A stretch of DNA of 64,000 nucleotides from Dendrophyllia cribrosa. Its lineage: Eukaryota; Cnidaria; Anthozoa; Scleractinia; Dendrophylliidae. Shown here in pieces: positions 23,536 to 35,571 of the stretch; position 1 is the stretch's first letter; every line of letters begins with the position of its first letter. Where the stretch lies: positions 27,359,792-27,423,791 of the forward strand of contig JAJLRJ010000011.1 in NCBI GenBank assembly GCA_024195265.1, read 5' to 3'. The notes under the pieces were generated by a model. That model worked only from the letters and a program-made list of their open reading frames with translations. It made no database searches and was not told the origin of the DNA. The position numbers and the translations under genes are program-made.

Positions 23536-24590
23536 TTCTGAAAAGAACTGTTGTTGTTGACAAAGACTGACGTTTCGACAACTACTAACAAATGTTGAAG
23601 TGTACATGACAGATTTTCTATTATTTGCTTGATGGAATCTATATAGATACATCGTGTTCTGATAAGAAAATCGAAAAAGGTTTTTCGATATCGATTTTCT
23701 TTTCACTTTTTTAACTGTCTAAAAACGTGAAATTTCACTTCCGGTGGGGTACAATACTGCGCAAAAAGAAAGACTGGGGATAGTCCGGTGTGACGTCAAT
23801 ACCAGAATGCCAGTTTCGCGGCTTCTCGGTTCCTCGGTTCCTCAGTTATTTTGGTATGCCCTGAGGAAGAAACATGGTTCTATTCAGGTGTGTTGTCTAT
23901 GGTTGTAGCAACACGACGGAGGAACCAAGAAAACTCGAAACTAGCATTCTAGTATTGACGTCACAGCCGGCTATCCCAGTCTTTCTTCCTGCGCGGTATT
24001 GTATCCCACCGGACGTGAAATTTCACGTATTTAGATAGCTAAAACACGGAGAAGAAAAATCGATATTGAAAATACTTTAACGACTTTCTTATCAGAACAC
24101 CATGTAGATTCGATCAAGCAAATTAAAAAAGTCTGTCATATACACTTTAAAGACAAAGACGAAGCTAGGAACAGACAAGGAGCACTGAGTATATAAGATC
24201 AAATGAATAGCATCAAATCATAGTCATAGCATAGTCATAGCATCAAATCAAATGCTATGACTGCCAAGAAATTTGAACACCATTTACCGGTACACATTAA
24301 CCACAGAATTATGATTACCTGCGGAATGCGTACGGACTACTGAACCGATGCCAACAGCTGCCTGCGGCCTAACCTTAAACGACTTTTCCACAGAACAGAC
24401 ATTACACTATCAATGCACGGATCGAAACGCACCAATCACTGACTTGAGTCTCGACAGCCAATAACATGATGGTAAAACTGACCAATGACAGCTTACAATT
24501 CACATGACTCTGAAGTTGACTTCCGCTCAGGTTGTCGAAACGTCAGTCATTGTCAACAACAACAACAACAGTTTTTTAGAACTACAATCT
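23536..24590. mobile_element. 1 kb long-inverted-repeat element
   Basis: TGACGTTTCGACAAC near 23569 is inverted near 24532; inside, TCTGATAAGAAAATCG (about 23659) is inverted at about 24085, and GTGAAATTTCACTTCCGG (about 23727) at about 24015. Arms are unequal because roughly 380 bases on the right (24151-24530) have no partner. The outer AACAACAACAACAACAG is at the right end. No coding capacity. Confidence 0.6.
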
Positions 24591-24726
24591 AGACCTGTTA
24601 TACAGACCTGTTATACAGACCTGTTATACAGACCTGTTATACAGACCTGTTATACAGACCTGTTATACAGACCTGTTATACAGACCTGTTATACAGGCCT
24701 GTTATACAGACCTGTTATACAGACCA
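24591..24726 (+). repeat. 13-bp tandem repeat AGACCTGTTATAC
   Basis: Ten and a half units with a single substitution (one AGGCCTGTTATAC). It starts at the right end of the 23536-24590 element. The open frame across it is only the repeat translated. Confidence 0.9.
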
Positions 24727-25817
24727 AGAGAAAAAGAAACTAAAAGCTATCCTTTGAGGAAGAACAACAGATAACGTTTCGAAGTGAACTGCATAAACAC
24801 TTCAAGCAAATCATTTACCCCTTTTTACCAGTGGCACATCTTTTTTTATAACCTCAATTTGTGAACAAGTTCGACAAACTAAAATACTGAGCCAAGTTTT
24901 TATTTAGTCGCACAGTTTCTTAAAAAGAATAACGTGGCGTTAACTTATGAGATTGTAAATTGTTTTTTTAGTCTATTCTTGGTTTTCACTTACGTCGTAT
25001 CAAAATTCAGAAGCATTAAACAGTAGATTTCGATTCCAAAATGTTTAGGAATTGTAGAGAGTTTAAAACTACACATCTTGGCCAAATTTTGAAGCGCAAA
25101 AACATTTCGTTCAAGAGTTACAGGCGACAGACCTATGCGATAAATAAGTAAATAATTAAACGAGTATTAGACATTTTTAGTAAGAAATGTATGGAGCGGC
25201 CACTTAATTAAGGGCACCAATATGGCGGCCAAAAATTCAGTCTTAATTACGCCAAAAATCACATCGTAAAATATTGTATTCACTATAAGTGCCATTTAAT
25301 CGGCTTACAAACATCTATAATACAAAAATAACTTTCAACTTGTTCAATGTTATTTATTTTCACGGCTTATCTGAAATAGCGTGACGACTTGCGTGACCCT
25401 TTTTACAACCTTTATAAATCGGAAGCAAAACATCGTTAAAACCTGAAACTTTTTGTGAAAGATTATAACACTGGTATCCACATACCATGTTAGAAACAGC
25501 TTTGTCGGACGTTTACTTTAGATTTTTGAATTTTTATGACGTCATGTTAAAACCAAGAATAGGAAAATTTTCTGTTGTTTTGATGCTGCCGGATATTTTA
25601 TAAATTATTCACCTACCTAAATTTGTACAAGAGATACAGGACCGATTATAAAAAAAATACGCCGAATTATATTTACTTTGGTTTCGTTTATTTTTATCAT
25701 GGTCTGCATAACCCTTGTGTTTGTTTCTTTTTATTATTTCAATTGGCAAAAATATAAAACGTATTAAGGTTAAAGCTTGAAACCAGGCATTGGGTATTAT
25801 AAATGGCCTCTCTTCAT

Positions 25818-26195
25818 CCTTTCACTCCCAAGAGTGCCAAACATCAAAATTCAAGAAACATCCCAAATTTCATTTTGTAAAATATTGAAAAACAAATGGT
25901 ACCATGCTGAAGTACTGCTGAAGAGGTTTCATATGAATGGTCACACCACAGGATTTCATCAACAGACTCAAAAGTTAGAACAAATGGTACCATGCAAAAG
26001 TACTGCTGAAGAGGTTTCATTTGAATGGTCACACCATAGGATTTCATCAACAGACTCAAAAGTTAGAACAAATGGTACCATGCAAAAGTACTGCTGAAGA
26101 GGTTCATTTGAATGGTCACACCCGTTATGATTTCGTCCAGACTCAAAAGTTAGAACTACACTACATCTCTTTAATTGACTCTGGGAGTGAAAGGG
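25818..26195. mobile_element. TIR-flanked element with 88-bp internal repeats, copy 1
   Basis: Starts CCTTTCACTCCCAAGAGTG and ends with GACTCTGGGAGTGAAAGG. Inside are three units at exact 88-bp spacing (AGTACTGCTGAAGAGG at 25911, 25999, 26087). Other copies: 38424-38710, 42161-42453 and 57299-57706. Non-coding. Confidence 0.8.
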
Positions 26196-26775
26196 TTAAA
26201 TTTAGTTTTTAAGTGGAAGAAAAGACGTTTTTCTGTTGGCATTCCATGTAGCACAGAATGAAACATTTTAGTGTGATTTTGATGAATTTGTCTCGTGCAC
26301 AACACGATCTCTTGGAACAAAAAGGAGCCAATCAATTGACTGTAGAATGTTCTAAAATATGACTTGCTCCAAACTTAACATATTTTGAAAAAATTGGGCT
26401 CGTGCACAATTCCAGATGAAAACGGAGTCATGCAATTGTCTGTTGAATGTTCTAAATTATTTTACGTCGTCCAAACTTAGCAAAAGGTCATTTTTGGTAT
26501 TTTGTGCTACAAAGGAAACTGGCCAACAGCTAAAGGTCTTGTTATTAAAAGCAACATGACAAAATATGAAAAATCTAAAAATGCCCAGTATGGAATGAAA
26601 ACAGAAGCAAAAAGTATTTATTATATAAACAACAAGAGAACTTAAGATTTAATCTTCGTTATCTAAAACGATTTATCTAGTATACAAACAATTTTCGCAA
26701 TTTTTTTAATAGCTTGTCATGTTTCTTCCAATATCCTTCATGTATACATTGTCTCGTGCAAGAATGTTCAAGATT

Positions 26776-26997
26776 TAAGGCTGGTTTTTATATCGGCGAC
26801 AGAAATATAAGTAGGAACGCACTTGTTCTTCTTATGCTGTCTTCGTAGGAATTGACACGGCATAAGCTCAAGGAAAAAACGTCATTTTTCTTGTGATTAT
26901 GTTTATTTCGCATTAATTCCTATGAGGACAACAAAAGAAGAACGAGTATGTTTTTTTTCATATATTTGTGCCGGTTGTGAAAACCAGCGTTAAATTG
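26776..26997. mobile_element. MITE with TTTAAGGCTGG termini
   Basis: TTTAAGGCTGGTTTT at the left, inverted as AAAACCAGCGTTAAA at the right; the inner CGGCGACAGAAATATA also has an inverted partner. No gene. Confidence 0.55.
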
Positions 26998-27133
26998 TGA
27001 GGTTCGTTACCATTTTTTTGCACGAGATGTTGTATACTTTTATGGCGGGCTTAAATTTTTAGTTGTACTCCTTGAAAATTTGTTGATCAAAACAATTTCG
27101 AGGGGTGCCCCGTTAATTTTTTTTGCCAAAATT

Positions 27134-27497
27134 GTTACCAGAGGAAACGCTGTGCAAATTTTTCCAAATTTTCCCGCCAAAAGACTTAGTATATATAGGA
27201 AGAAAAATTGTCACACCTTGCAATTAGTTAAAAATGATTTTTACTTGATTTATTATTAAGTTATTAAAGAAAGCATTGCACAATAATATAAATAAGAAAG
27301 AGGAGAATAAAGAATGCAATAAAACTGAAAGAACTTTTTTTATCGTTGACTTCTAATTATTTATTAAATACAATACTGAATATTAAAAATAGCTTTGAAA
27401 ATTGTAAAAAAAAACGGCGCATGCGTATTTTGAGCGCCCGTATTTTTCTAAGTCTTTTGGCGGGAAAATTTTAGAAATTTGAACAGCGTTTACCATG
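27134..27497. mobile_element. MITE with GTTACCAGAGGAAACGCTG-type termini
   Basis: The left end (27136-27190) including CCCGCCAAAAGACTTAG is inverted at 27448-27496. Interior is AT-rich. Confidence 0.65.
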
Positions 27498-28164
27498 GAA
27501 AAACACTGTACATGCAAAATATTTGAACAAGTTGAGTAAAGAGCTTTTTAATACAATCGCAGATTTTCAGGAATAACCGACATTGACTGAAACAATTGTA
27601 ATGGAAAGGAAGAGATTTTTTTCAGTTTACTGAGCTATAAATTGAGTATTTGTGTTTGAAAATCTTATTTATGCCAGTTTAACACGGTGCAACTTGCTTA
27701 TGACAATTTGTTGTGGATTTGTAAACATTGATTTTTAACTGCAAACAATCGTAAATAATCGATCAAAAATACCTACGATTTTGGCACTTTGCTTTATAAA
27801 TGCAGAATATAAAAGTTTGCTGAAAGCAAACATTGTACAGTGTAAATTGAGTTTAAGTACTGATACAGTGTAACACAGATATAACAAACGTTCTAACGCA
27901 AAGTGTAGAAGGTTTATCAGCAGAAAGTATTGCCTATCGTTAATAACCGAAATTCATAACAGGGAAAACAAAGAAAGCTGAAACCGTCAAACGTATGCGA
28001 GACAGAAACGAAATTACCCCCGATCAGCATGAAAATATTTATTGCAAACTGACAAAGGGCCGCAATAACGGATGTTGTTTTAACTGTGAAGTCCTTAACA
28101 ACGGCCTAGTATTAACACTGAGAAATCTTTAACTCGAAACAAAATTTAGAGCCAGTTCGCAGCC

Positions 28165-28355
28165 TTAAAAATTGATGAACTGCTATCCACTTCTATCCTC
28201 GTAATCCTGCACTTTTTCACCAAACTACTGCTTCCGTTTTGCTCAATAGGATCAATTTATTCAATTTTGTTATATATTTGGTGGCATTTGGCGATAACAT
28301 GGAAATTAAGTAAACACAATTTCGTAATTTCGGTAGAACAGTGTTCTTTTAAAGA
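28165..28355. repeat. Dispersed repeat, copy 2
   Basis: Shares AATCCTGCACTTTTTCACCA, the TTGGTGGCATTTGGCGAT segment and the ending AGAACAGTGTTCTTTTAAAG with 16700-16885 and 58600-58760. Diverged partial copy. Confidence 0.5.
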
Positions 28356-28487
28356 TAAGAGGGGAAAAACGAAACTGACATAACTAAAACTTCCAAAAAT
28401 CTATCGATTTGTCGCCTTACTGAAAACTTGACAAACAGCCACCATTATCAAGGAACAAAAAAGTGCCTTGTGACACATGTACTCGGA

Positions 28488-28589
28488 CAAATTTATGCAT
28501 AGCATTGTACTGTAATACATTCTAGAATGTAAACTATTGTAATGGTCATCCAATACAGTGCAATGCTATGCATAAATTTGTCCGAGTAT
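28488..28589. mobile_element. Small foldback palindrome
   Basis: TACTCGGACAAATTTATGCA and the following AGCATTGTACTGTA are inverted at the right end. About 40-bp arms. Confidence 0.65.
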
Positions 28590-28648
28590 TGGACAACCCT
28601 CTGCGATTGCGAATCTGTTTTTGATTTACACTTGAACGTAAGGCTCCT

Positions 28649-28772
28649 TAGGCCCGGTTCAAACGTCGAACTTCACATGTGCCGAATCTAATGCAAATGA
28701 GCAAAATCTATTGTTCTTGCTCATTTGCATTAGATTCGGCACATGTGAAGTTCGACGTTTGAACCGGGCCTA
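28649..28772. mobile_element. Near-perfect foldback palindrome, 57-bp arms
   Basis: TAGGCCCGGTTCAAACGTCG at the left is exactly inverted at the right, and the arms pair to the centre (CATTTGCATTAGATTCGGC). Almost no mismatch, suggesting recent origin or gene-conversion-like repair. Confidence 0.8.
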
Positions 28773-28806
28773 ACGCTTCCGATTACGTCGCTAGTGGGAA
28801 CCAGCC

Positions 28807-29056
28807 CTTACCGTGAACCCCCAACAAACCTTTTTCAAGTCAGCCAATCAGAGAGCGCGAATTCAATTGACGGGCGTCGCCAAGTTGAGCACGATGGAAT
28901 GTAATCTTGTCGCTTTGCGTGTTTATCGCAGGAGTGTAAAGTTAGTTACAAAATACAAAGATTTTATTTACTTTATTGCAAATACGAAAATGATTATAAG
29001 AATTAGCTGGTGATATCGTGCAAATTTGTAAAAACGTTTGTTAGGTGCTCATGGTA
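28807..29056. mobile_element. Interspersed element with CTTACC-GTGAGC termini, copy 1
   Basis: Termini CTTACCGTGAACCCCCAACA and an inverted GGTGCTCATGGTAAAG. Shares AATCTTGTCGCTTTGCGTG and AGTGTAAAGTTAGTTACAAA with the copy at 59868-60336. Confidence 0.6.
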
Positions 29057-31510
29057 AAGAGCGTGGCACTGTAAATATCCAATGAAAACAAATTGACGAA
29101 AATTAAGTAATTGTAACTGACAATTAAATCACCGATACTGCGAAAAAGTTATAGTTTCACTGACGTTACAGCTAAAAGAATGGTCGACTTAAAAACCCAT
29201 ACTCAAAAATCATATCCGATAATAGACAAAATCAAACAATTATCACTCAAAGCTACCGAATTTGAATAATTCTTTCTTAGTTACTACAATTAATATTCGA
29301 CGGTATGAATTGCAGACCTGTCTCAGTGACTGAAAAACCCTACTCCACGAGTCTTCACTAAAAGAAAGATTTTTACTCCATCCGTTTATCGCGTCATGCC
29401 CGACTGTATTTATCTCAAAACATATACAACGGTTATATCAGTAATGCACGGTTGATTAAGAAGCAATTGTTCAATATGGCGGCTGAAATTTTGGCTCATC
29501 CTCGGTGTAAAAACCTGCCAAACTCACGACTGACGTTAAACAACGAAAACAAAAGGTACTGAAACAGTAGAGTGCAAGACAACAAAGGTAGAAAACAAAG
29601 AAAAAAGTCACAGGTTTTTACTCCGAGACGAACCCGAAATTTTAGTTGCAGACTGACAAAATATAGTATGAATAGCGTCGAGTGTAAACTAAACCATCAG
29701 ACCGTTTAAGCCATTGCTTGAAAACAACCTTCAATAAATGCTACAAGAAAACGATATAACATAATATTTTTCTTACCTGAAGTACGTAGTTCTAGAAGAC
29801 ATTTCAAAGTTATCGTCATTCATCCACGTACGTGTTGATGAAATAAATCTTTGATTCAAACTGAATGTTCTGGTCTGCATGCTGGAGCAGATGACTCTGT
29901 TTCTAATCTCGAACATCACAGATATTAAAATCAGATTTCGTTTGCAAACTTGAATTATTTGTCAACATGAACATAACTCCTTCAGCCACTTTCGCTTTCC
30001 TCGTGGTGAAGGTGCGAGGTAAAAAATGAATAATAAATTGTTAATTAATCAATACATTTGCAATTCAAATAAGAATATGAAAAAATTTCCAACAGTTCTA
30101 CGATGTTTAAAATATTTAAGGAGGCTCGTACCCATTTTTCAAGTCCACACCCTTTCAATTTTAATGGGCCATATCTTTTGTTGTAGCGCATAAAAAGACA
30201 AGCCACTTTGCATGCAAACATGCACACAATACATTGAACTTAATGGGAGTATAGGATTTGTTTACATTGATTAGACCATGGGCTTCAACTGGAAAACGTT
30301 TAAAATAAATGTTTAAGAGCGTTTTTGAAATTTTTGGGGATGAAGTTTTGGGGATTATAAATACAGTGAAAAACATACTATCGACATAATTGGCTAATAT
30401 CTAAAGAAAACGATGCGCTTTGGGAATGCAGTTTCATCTCAGTAGTTTGATTCCATTTGAAATCGTGTGTGAAAAGGTGAGGGGGTTGCTTTGGCTAATT
30501 GCGAGAAAGAAGGATTAGCGTGCGTTCAGCTGCTCTTGTTGCCAATTTTGTAGGTAATTTGGTCTACGCCTACACGTGTGATGATAATTTGGAAACCGCT
30601 TGATAATTTTTTTCTAAAATTTGACAATCTCCAGATTAATCATCAATTTATATGGCCTCCAAGTTTCAGGGACATTGAAAACATGAAAGGCAATAAAATA
30701 GGGCCTCCGATGTATCAATTTTTTTCTCGCATGTCAGGTCACACAAGAATGCCTTGCGTACCAATTTTACTTTTGAAGTAGTAAAACCAAGACAGTCCAG
30801 TTTTAAAATACAATATTGAATACTTTATTGGCAGATTTCTGTTACAAGTGTGTACCTTTTCTCCCTGTAACACGTATGCTCAAGATTAAAAATTACTTAA
30901 ATATAGCAGGCATATATTGCAAAGGACCTCAGATATGTTTACTTGCTTCCATTTTAACGTTTGCAAGTTTGGGTTTTCCTCAGCGGTATAACTAATATTC
31001 CATGATATTAATGACAGCCGCAAAAGGAAACAAAAGACTTGCGCACAACAAATACGAACGCAAAATGAATGAGTAAGTCGGGAATCTTGATGCTAACGCT
31101 AATAATTATTGCACTATTAATTAAATTTTTGTTTGCGCTATTGATTAAGTGCATCTTTAAGTTCCTCGCGTAGGTTTTGATTAATTTCAGACATATTTCT
31201 GCTGGCGTTCCAAATTTCTACAAATTATCGGCATTTTGCCGACGACCCGAACCTGATCACTATATTGTTTTTTTGATTTTCTCAGCCAATCAAAGTACAA
31301 CTAACCTCACATGCTGCTAATCAGCACTATTTAACCTTGTATTTAATAAAACTTGGGTTTTCATTGGTCGAGAAGTTAGAAAACCAACATCGAATCTAAA
31401 ACGAAATTGGGAAATATTTGTTATCAGTTCCAGGCCTTTCGCAAATTTTGACTCTCTGTACTACGAACTTTTCTTCAATCAACACATAAATTCTCACCCT
31501 TAGCAGTCTG

Positions 31511-31782
31511 AATAGCGTTCCGCCAAGATTCTAAAAATAGAAAACTCGCGCAGCATCATGGGATTGGAATGCGTACAAACATTCAAGAACTATGCAGGAA
31601 GCTACGAAAAAAGCAGGTGCTACGAAGCACTGTTCTTGGGTACAACTCAATAATTATCCTCAACATGTACAGGAATCGCAAAAACTGGTGTTTCCGAGGA
31701 AGCCATTCTGAAATATTTGTCCGCATTTCGATCCCACAATGCAATGCTGCCAAATATGACGTCACCTGGGCGGAACGCTATT
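31511..31782. mobile_element. MITE with AATAGCGTTCCGCC termini
   Basis: AATAGCGTTCCGCC at the left and its exact inverse at the right. Inner arms (GCATCATGGGATTGGAATGC against GCATTGCATTGTGGGATCG inverted) also pair. Confidence 0.7.
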
Positions 31783-33895
31783 GAAAATGTGCGATTGTAA
31801 TAGCGAAGCGCACAATTACTATTTATAGAACTAAAACTCAGACAAACAAACCAAAAGTGACTCTCAGGGGATTCCTAATAACGAATTTATATTGTCAGAA
31901 ATGCAAGAATAAACAGGAATAAATTATAAACTCAGACAAATATGAGTACTGACGTCATTTGTGCGCTTTGCTATTCTAGCCAAGGGGAACAAAAAAACAA
32001 GTGTGGTATCAAAAGTTAAGAAAACAAAGAACATTTCGAGTAATCTTGCGCGTTTCGAAATGTGCAACCAAATAGAAAAAAAAAACGGGGTGAGGGACGT
32101 TTGTTAGGATAATTTCATGACAAGCCCTATTTGTAAGAGCACGATTAGTGTTACATAGATTTTGCGTCAAGGTCATATTATGTTTTCTCGTTTACAAAAG
32201 TTTACAAGTTACTCATACCGTTTTTACAACAAGTGCTTTAAAAGCCTCGGTCGATTTTTTTGTCCTGGTTTAGTGCTAATCGACTTGCAAATTGTTGAAA
32301 CCAAAGATTCACACTACTCCAGACTTTCACGAGGGATTTTCTCTTTCTTAATCTACCGCAAGGCCCTTGAAATACGTAACTTAAACCAATTTAATGAAAG
32401 GACCAAAAGACGAGAGCAGGAGCCCAATATTGATGGGCTCCTGACGAGAGCAATTCTTCGAGGAACAGTGATCAAAGGGACAAACTGAAACTGCTAAAAC
32501 TCAAGTTATCAAACGAAATCTGAGAACATTAGGGAGAGGAAATTTCATTTTTGAGGGGGGGGGGGGGGGTTGGGCAATTAACAAAAAAATTCCTGCACAG
32601 CCAAAATTAGGGGGGGGGGGATCGTGAACAGCGCGCCACAGAAAAAAAAAGTATTGAACATTCCCCCCAACATTATTGCACAACCTCAAGACGGATAAAA
32701 TTTTCGTGCTCAGAACAGTTGCCCACCCCCCCCCCCCACCCCCCCCCACCCCCCCCCCCCCCCCAAAAAAAAATGGCCTATCCCTTAGCTTAATCAACTA
32801 CCCTACTTCTATCCCCTCACTGCAAAATGTGCAACAATACTCCCCGGGCCCATAGACCCATCACATAAGCAAACCTACAACATAACTGCAGAGCAATGTT
32901 ACACAAAAAGGTCTCTATATACCCCTTCCTAACAGGCAAGAAAACTAAGAGCTGTGTTTCTGCGGCTAATTCGTTAGATCTAATTCATAAATAATCACTA
33001 TGTTTACCAAATCTAACCTATTTTGAGCGCATAACACAAAAGACCCAAGCAGAATTGACCATCTCTACTGGAAATGTAAAGGGGCCATGTTCCAGGGACC
33101 CCATCCTTTTCTAGTTACAATCCAACCCGCTTATTGACAGTTTCCAGCCGTGCCAAGCATAGTGACATTTATCAAAACTGCAGTGGCGGATCTAGGGAGC
33201 GGACCCTCCTCCTTATTTTGATAAAAAATAGAACCCGATGTGCTCAAATTGTTTCAGTCACTAACATTTTCACTCCCATCCTTATTCACTCCCCTCCTTA
33301 TTCACCCCCCCCCCCCCCATATTTACCCCCACCTTATTCACCCCCCCCCCCCCCCCCAACTTAAAATAGATTCTCTATCCGCCCACGTTACTACTAATGA
33401 CTGACCACCTCATTGTAAGTATCCAAAATGCTAAGTTGGCACTATTCCTTGGATATACTTTGGAAACCTTCGTGTTGAAAGGCACAACGACGAACCAGTA
33501 TTGGGGCAAGTTGTTTTGGGACAATTCCGGGATGCGATTGGTTCTATTTTTTAGAATTACAATATTGACTAATTTTCATGCGAAGATCACAGATTATATG
33601 ACGATGAATTACTCACTTTACGAACTACAGCACTATCGATACACTCGATTGGGCAATTCTGTCAACCTTAAAATATAAATTATCATAAATACTCCAAATT
33701 GCACTAAGTTATTGATATTCGTCGAATTTTAACGCGATCAAATTTTAAAGGAGGCTTCAGATCCAGAAGCAGCAATGGAGACCCCCTTTACTCACATCAA
33801 GGATTAAGTTTAAATGTGACAATTTCATCTGCACGATAATGAAATAAGCACCGCATCACAGGAGTACAGCTGCTCAGTCGCTTTCATTTTAACAC

Positions 33896-34370
33896 TGAGG
33901 AATTTCATCCATAGACTCAAAAGTTAGAACCACCTTGTGCAGCATAATGAACAGTACCACAGGAAAGTACTGCTCAGTAGCTTTCATTTGAATAGTCACA
34001 CTTAAGGATTCCATCCACAAACTCCAAAGTTATAACCACGATGTACAGCACAAAGAACAGCACCACAGGAAAGTACTGCTCAGTAGCTTTCATTTGAATG
34101 GTAACACTATAGGATTTCATCCACAGACTTAAAAGTTAGAACCACCTTGTACAGCATAATAAACAGTACCACAGGAAAGTACTGCTCAATAGCTTTCATT
34201 TGAATGGTCACACTTTCGAATTTCATCCATAGATTCAAAAGTCAAAACCAACTTGTACAGCATAATAAACAGTTCCACAGGAAAGTACTACTCAACAGCG
34301 TTCTAATGAATGGTTACACTTTACGATTTCAACCACAGACTAAAACGTTATAACCTTGTAAACCTTTTAA
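33896..34370 (+). repeat. 106-bp satellite array, copy 1
   Basis: AAAGTACTGCTCAGTAGC-type cores start at 33964, 34070, 34176 and 34282, exactly 106 bases apart. Each unit has ACAGTACCACAGG, CTTTCATTTGAATGGTCACA and ATTTCATCCACAGACT. Antisense arrays of the same unit lie at 45036-45325, 53465-53775 and 55792-56385. Confidence 0.9.
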
Positions 34371-35571
34371 AATAATACAAAAAAAGAACGAAATTCTGGT
34401 CAGAAGCCTTCATTAAAGACAATGCCACTTCACTGCGAGTTCTGCTAACCTGACAAACACTGTTATTATTTTTCAAATAATTTAGAATTCCTTTCTTTTG
34501 AAAACGGTGCACCATAAGCTTTAGGCGTCATCTGATTTTAATCGGCTTAAGGGGCGTAAACTGACCTTAAAATTACAATTTGGCAGAAACAGCGTCGGCG
34601 TAAACTCGATTCTTGGGTTTCTCTTTACGCAGTCTCCACTGCCGATGTCGGATCGTAACGTCTCCATTCAATACTTTCACCATCCCTACCCAAAGTACTA
34701 CGAAACTTACCTGAATTAACTTCTTATTTAGTTTTCTGTTTGCAACTGAAGAGTCATAATTGGTAGAAAAATATAATGAGATTTAGCACGTTGCCACTCA
34801 ATTTTAATACGGGGGTGTTGGGTCGTAAAAAGGTGAATGCACCAAGTATTACACACGTGACACCTTGTGAATTTGCCACTCCGAAAAATACCATAATACT
34901 CTTTTATGTGCAGGCTCAGCCTCGCCGGGGTGTAATTATTCAAGTCTTCTTTGTTAGAATGGCACAATGGAATTCAGAGTACATGTAGGAACGTTAGGAC
35001 GTAGCATTGTGTGTTCGTGTACAAATGTGCACCGTATGCAAATTGCCAAGAAGTTGAAGCATAGCACGCGCAGTTCGTGCTGAAAAAAAAGAAATTGGAA
35101 AAATCTGGCTTACATCAAGCACCACCCAAACCTGCACTTTAAAGAGTATTATGGTATTTTTCATAGTTTCTGGAGTGGGGAATTGGTGATTCTTCTCCTG
35201 TGACAACAACCAACCCTCTTCTATTTTTTTCAGCGCTATTCAAAATGGCGGCGAGCGAAGATTCCGGCAAATAGGTGAACAAGTAATGTTCAAATTTATA
35301 AAATATCAGGGATTTAATAAAAAGGAAACTGTTGTAGAGCATGGTCACGTCATTATGGTCACGCGATGTTCTATTTTCGAGGATCTTTCCTCGCTGCCAT
35401 TTTAAAAAACTGAGAAGACCTAACTAACCACTAAACTATGGAGTTAACCTGGTGCCCAAACCCAACTCTGGTCAAAATTGGCCGAGAGAAATCTGGGTTC
35501 TATATGTGCTTACTGAGCCACGGTTTACAAGCAGGAGTCAGCTACTTTGTTAGAGACTAAGAATGATCATT

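Larger units (their letters stand above)
18619..35571. other. 17 kb convergent intergenic region without supported genes
   Basis: Both flanking genes end here. Open frames are at most about 108 codons and none shows a domain, paired splice sites or codon conservation. What is visible is a series of foldback elements and satellites, listed separately. Stretches 22600-23500, 24800-25790, 29080-31500 and 31800-33890 hold AT-rich sequence, G/C homopolymers (32556-32572, 32720-32764, 33306-33357) and nothing else I can support. Confidence 0.7.
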
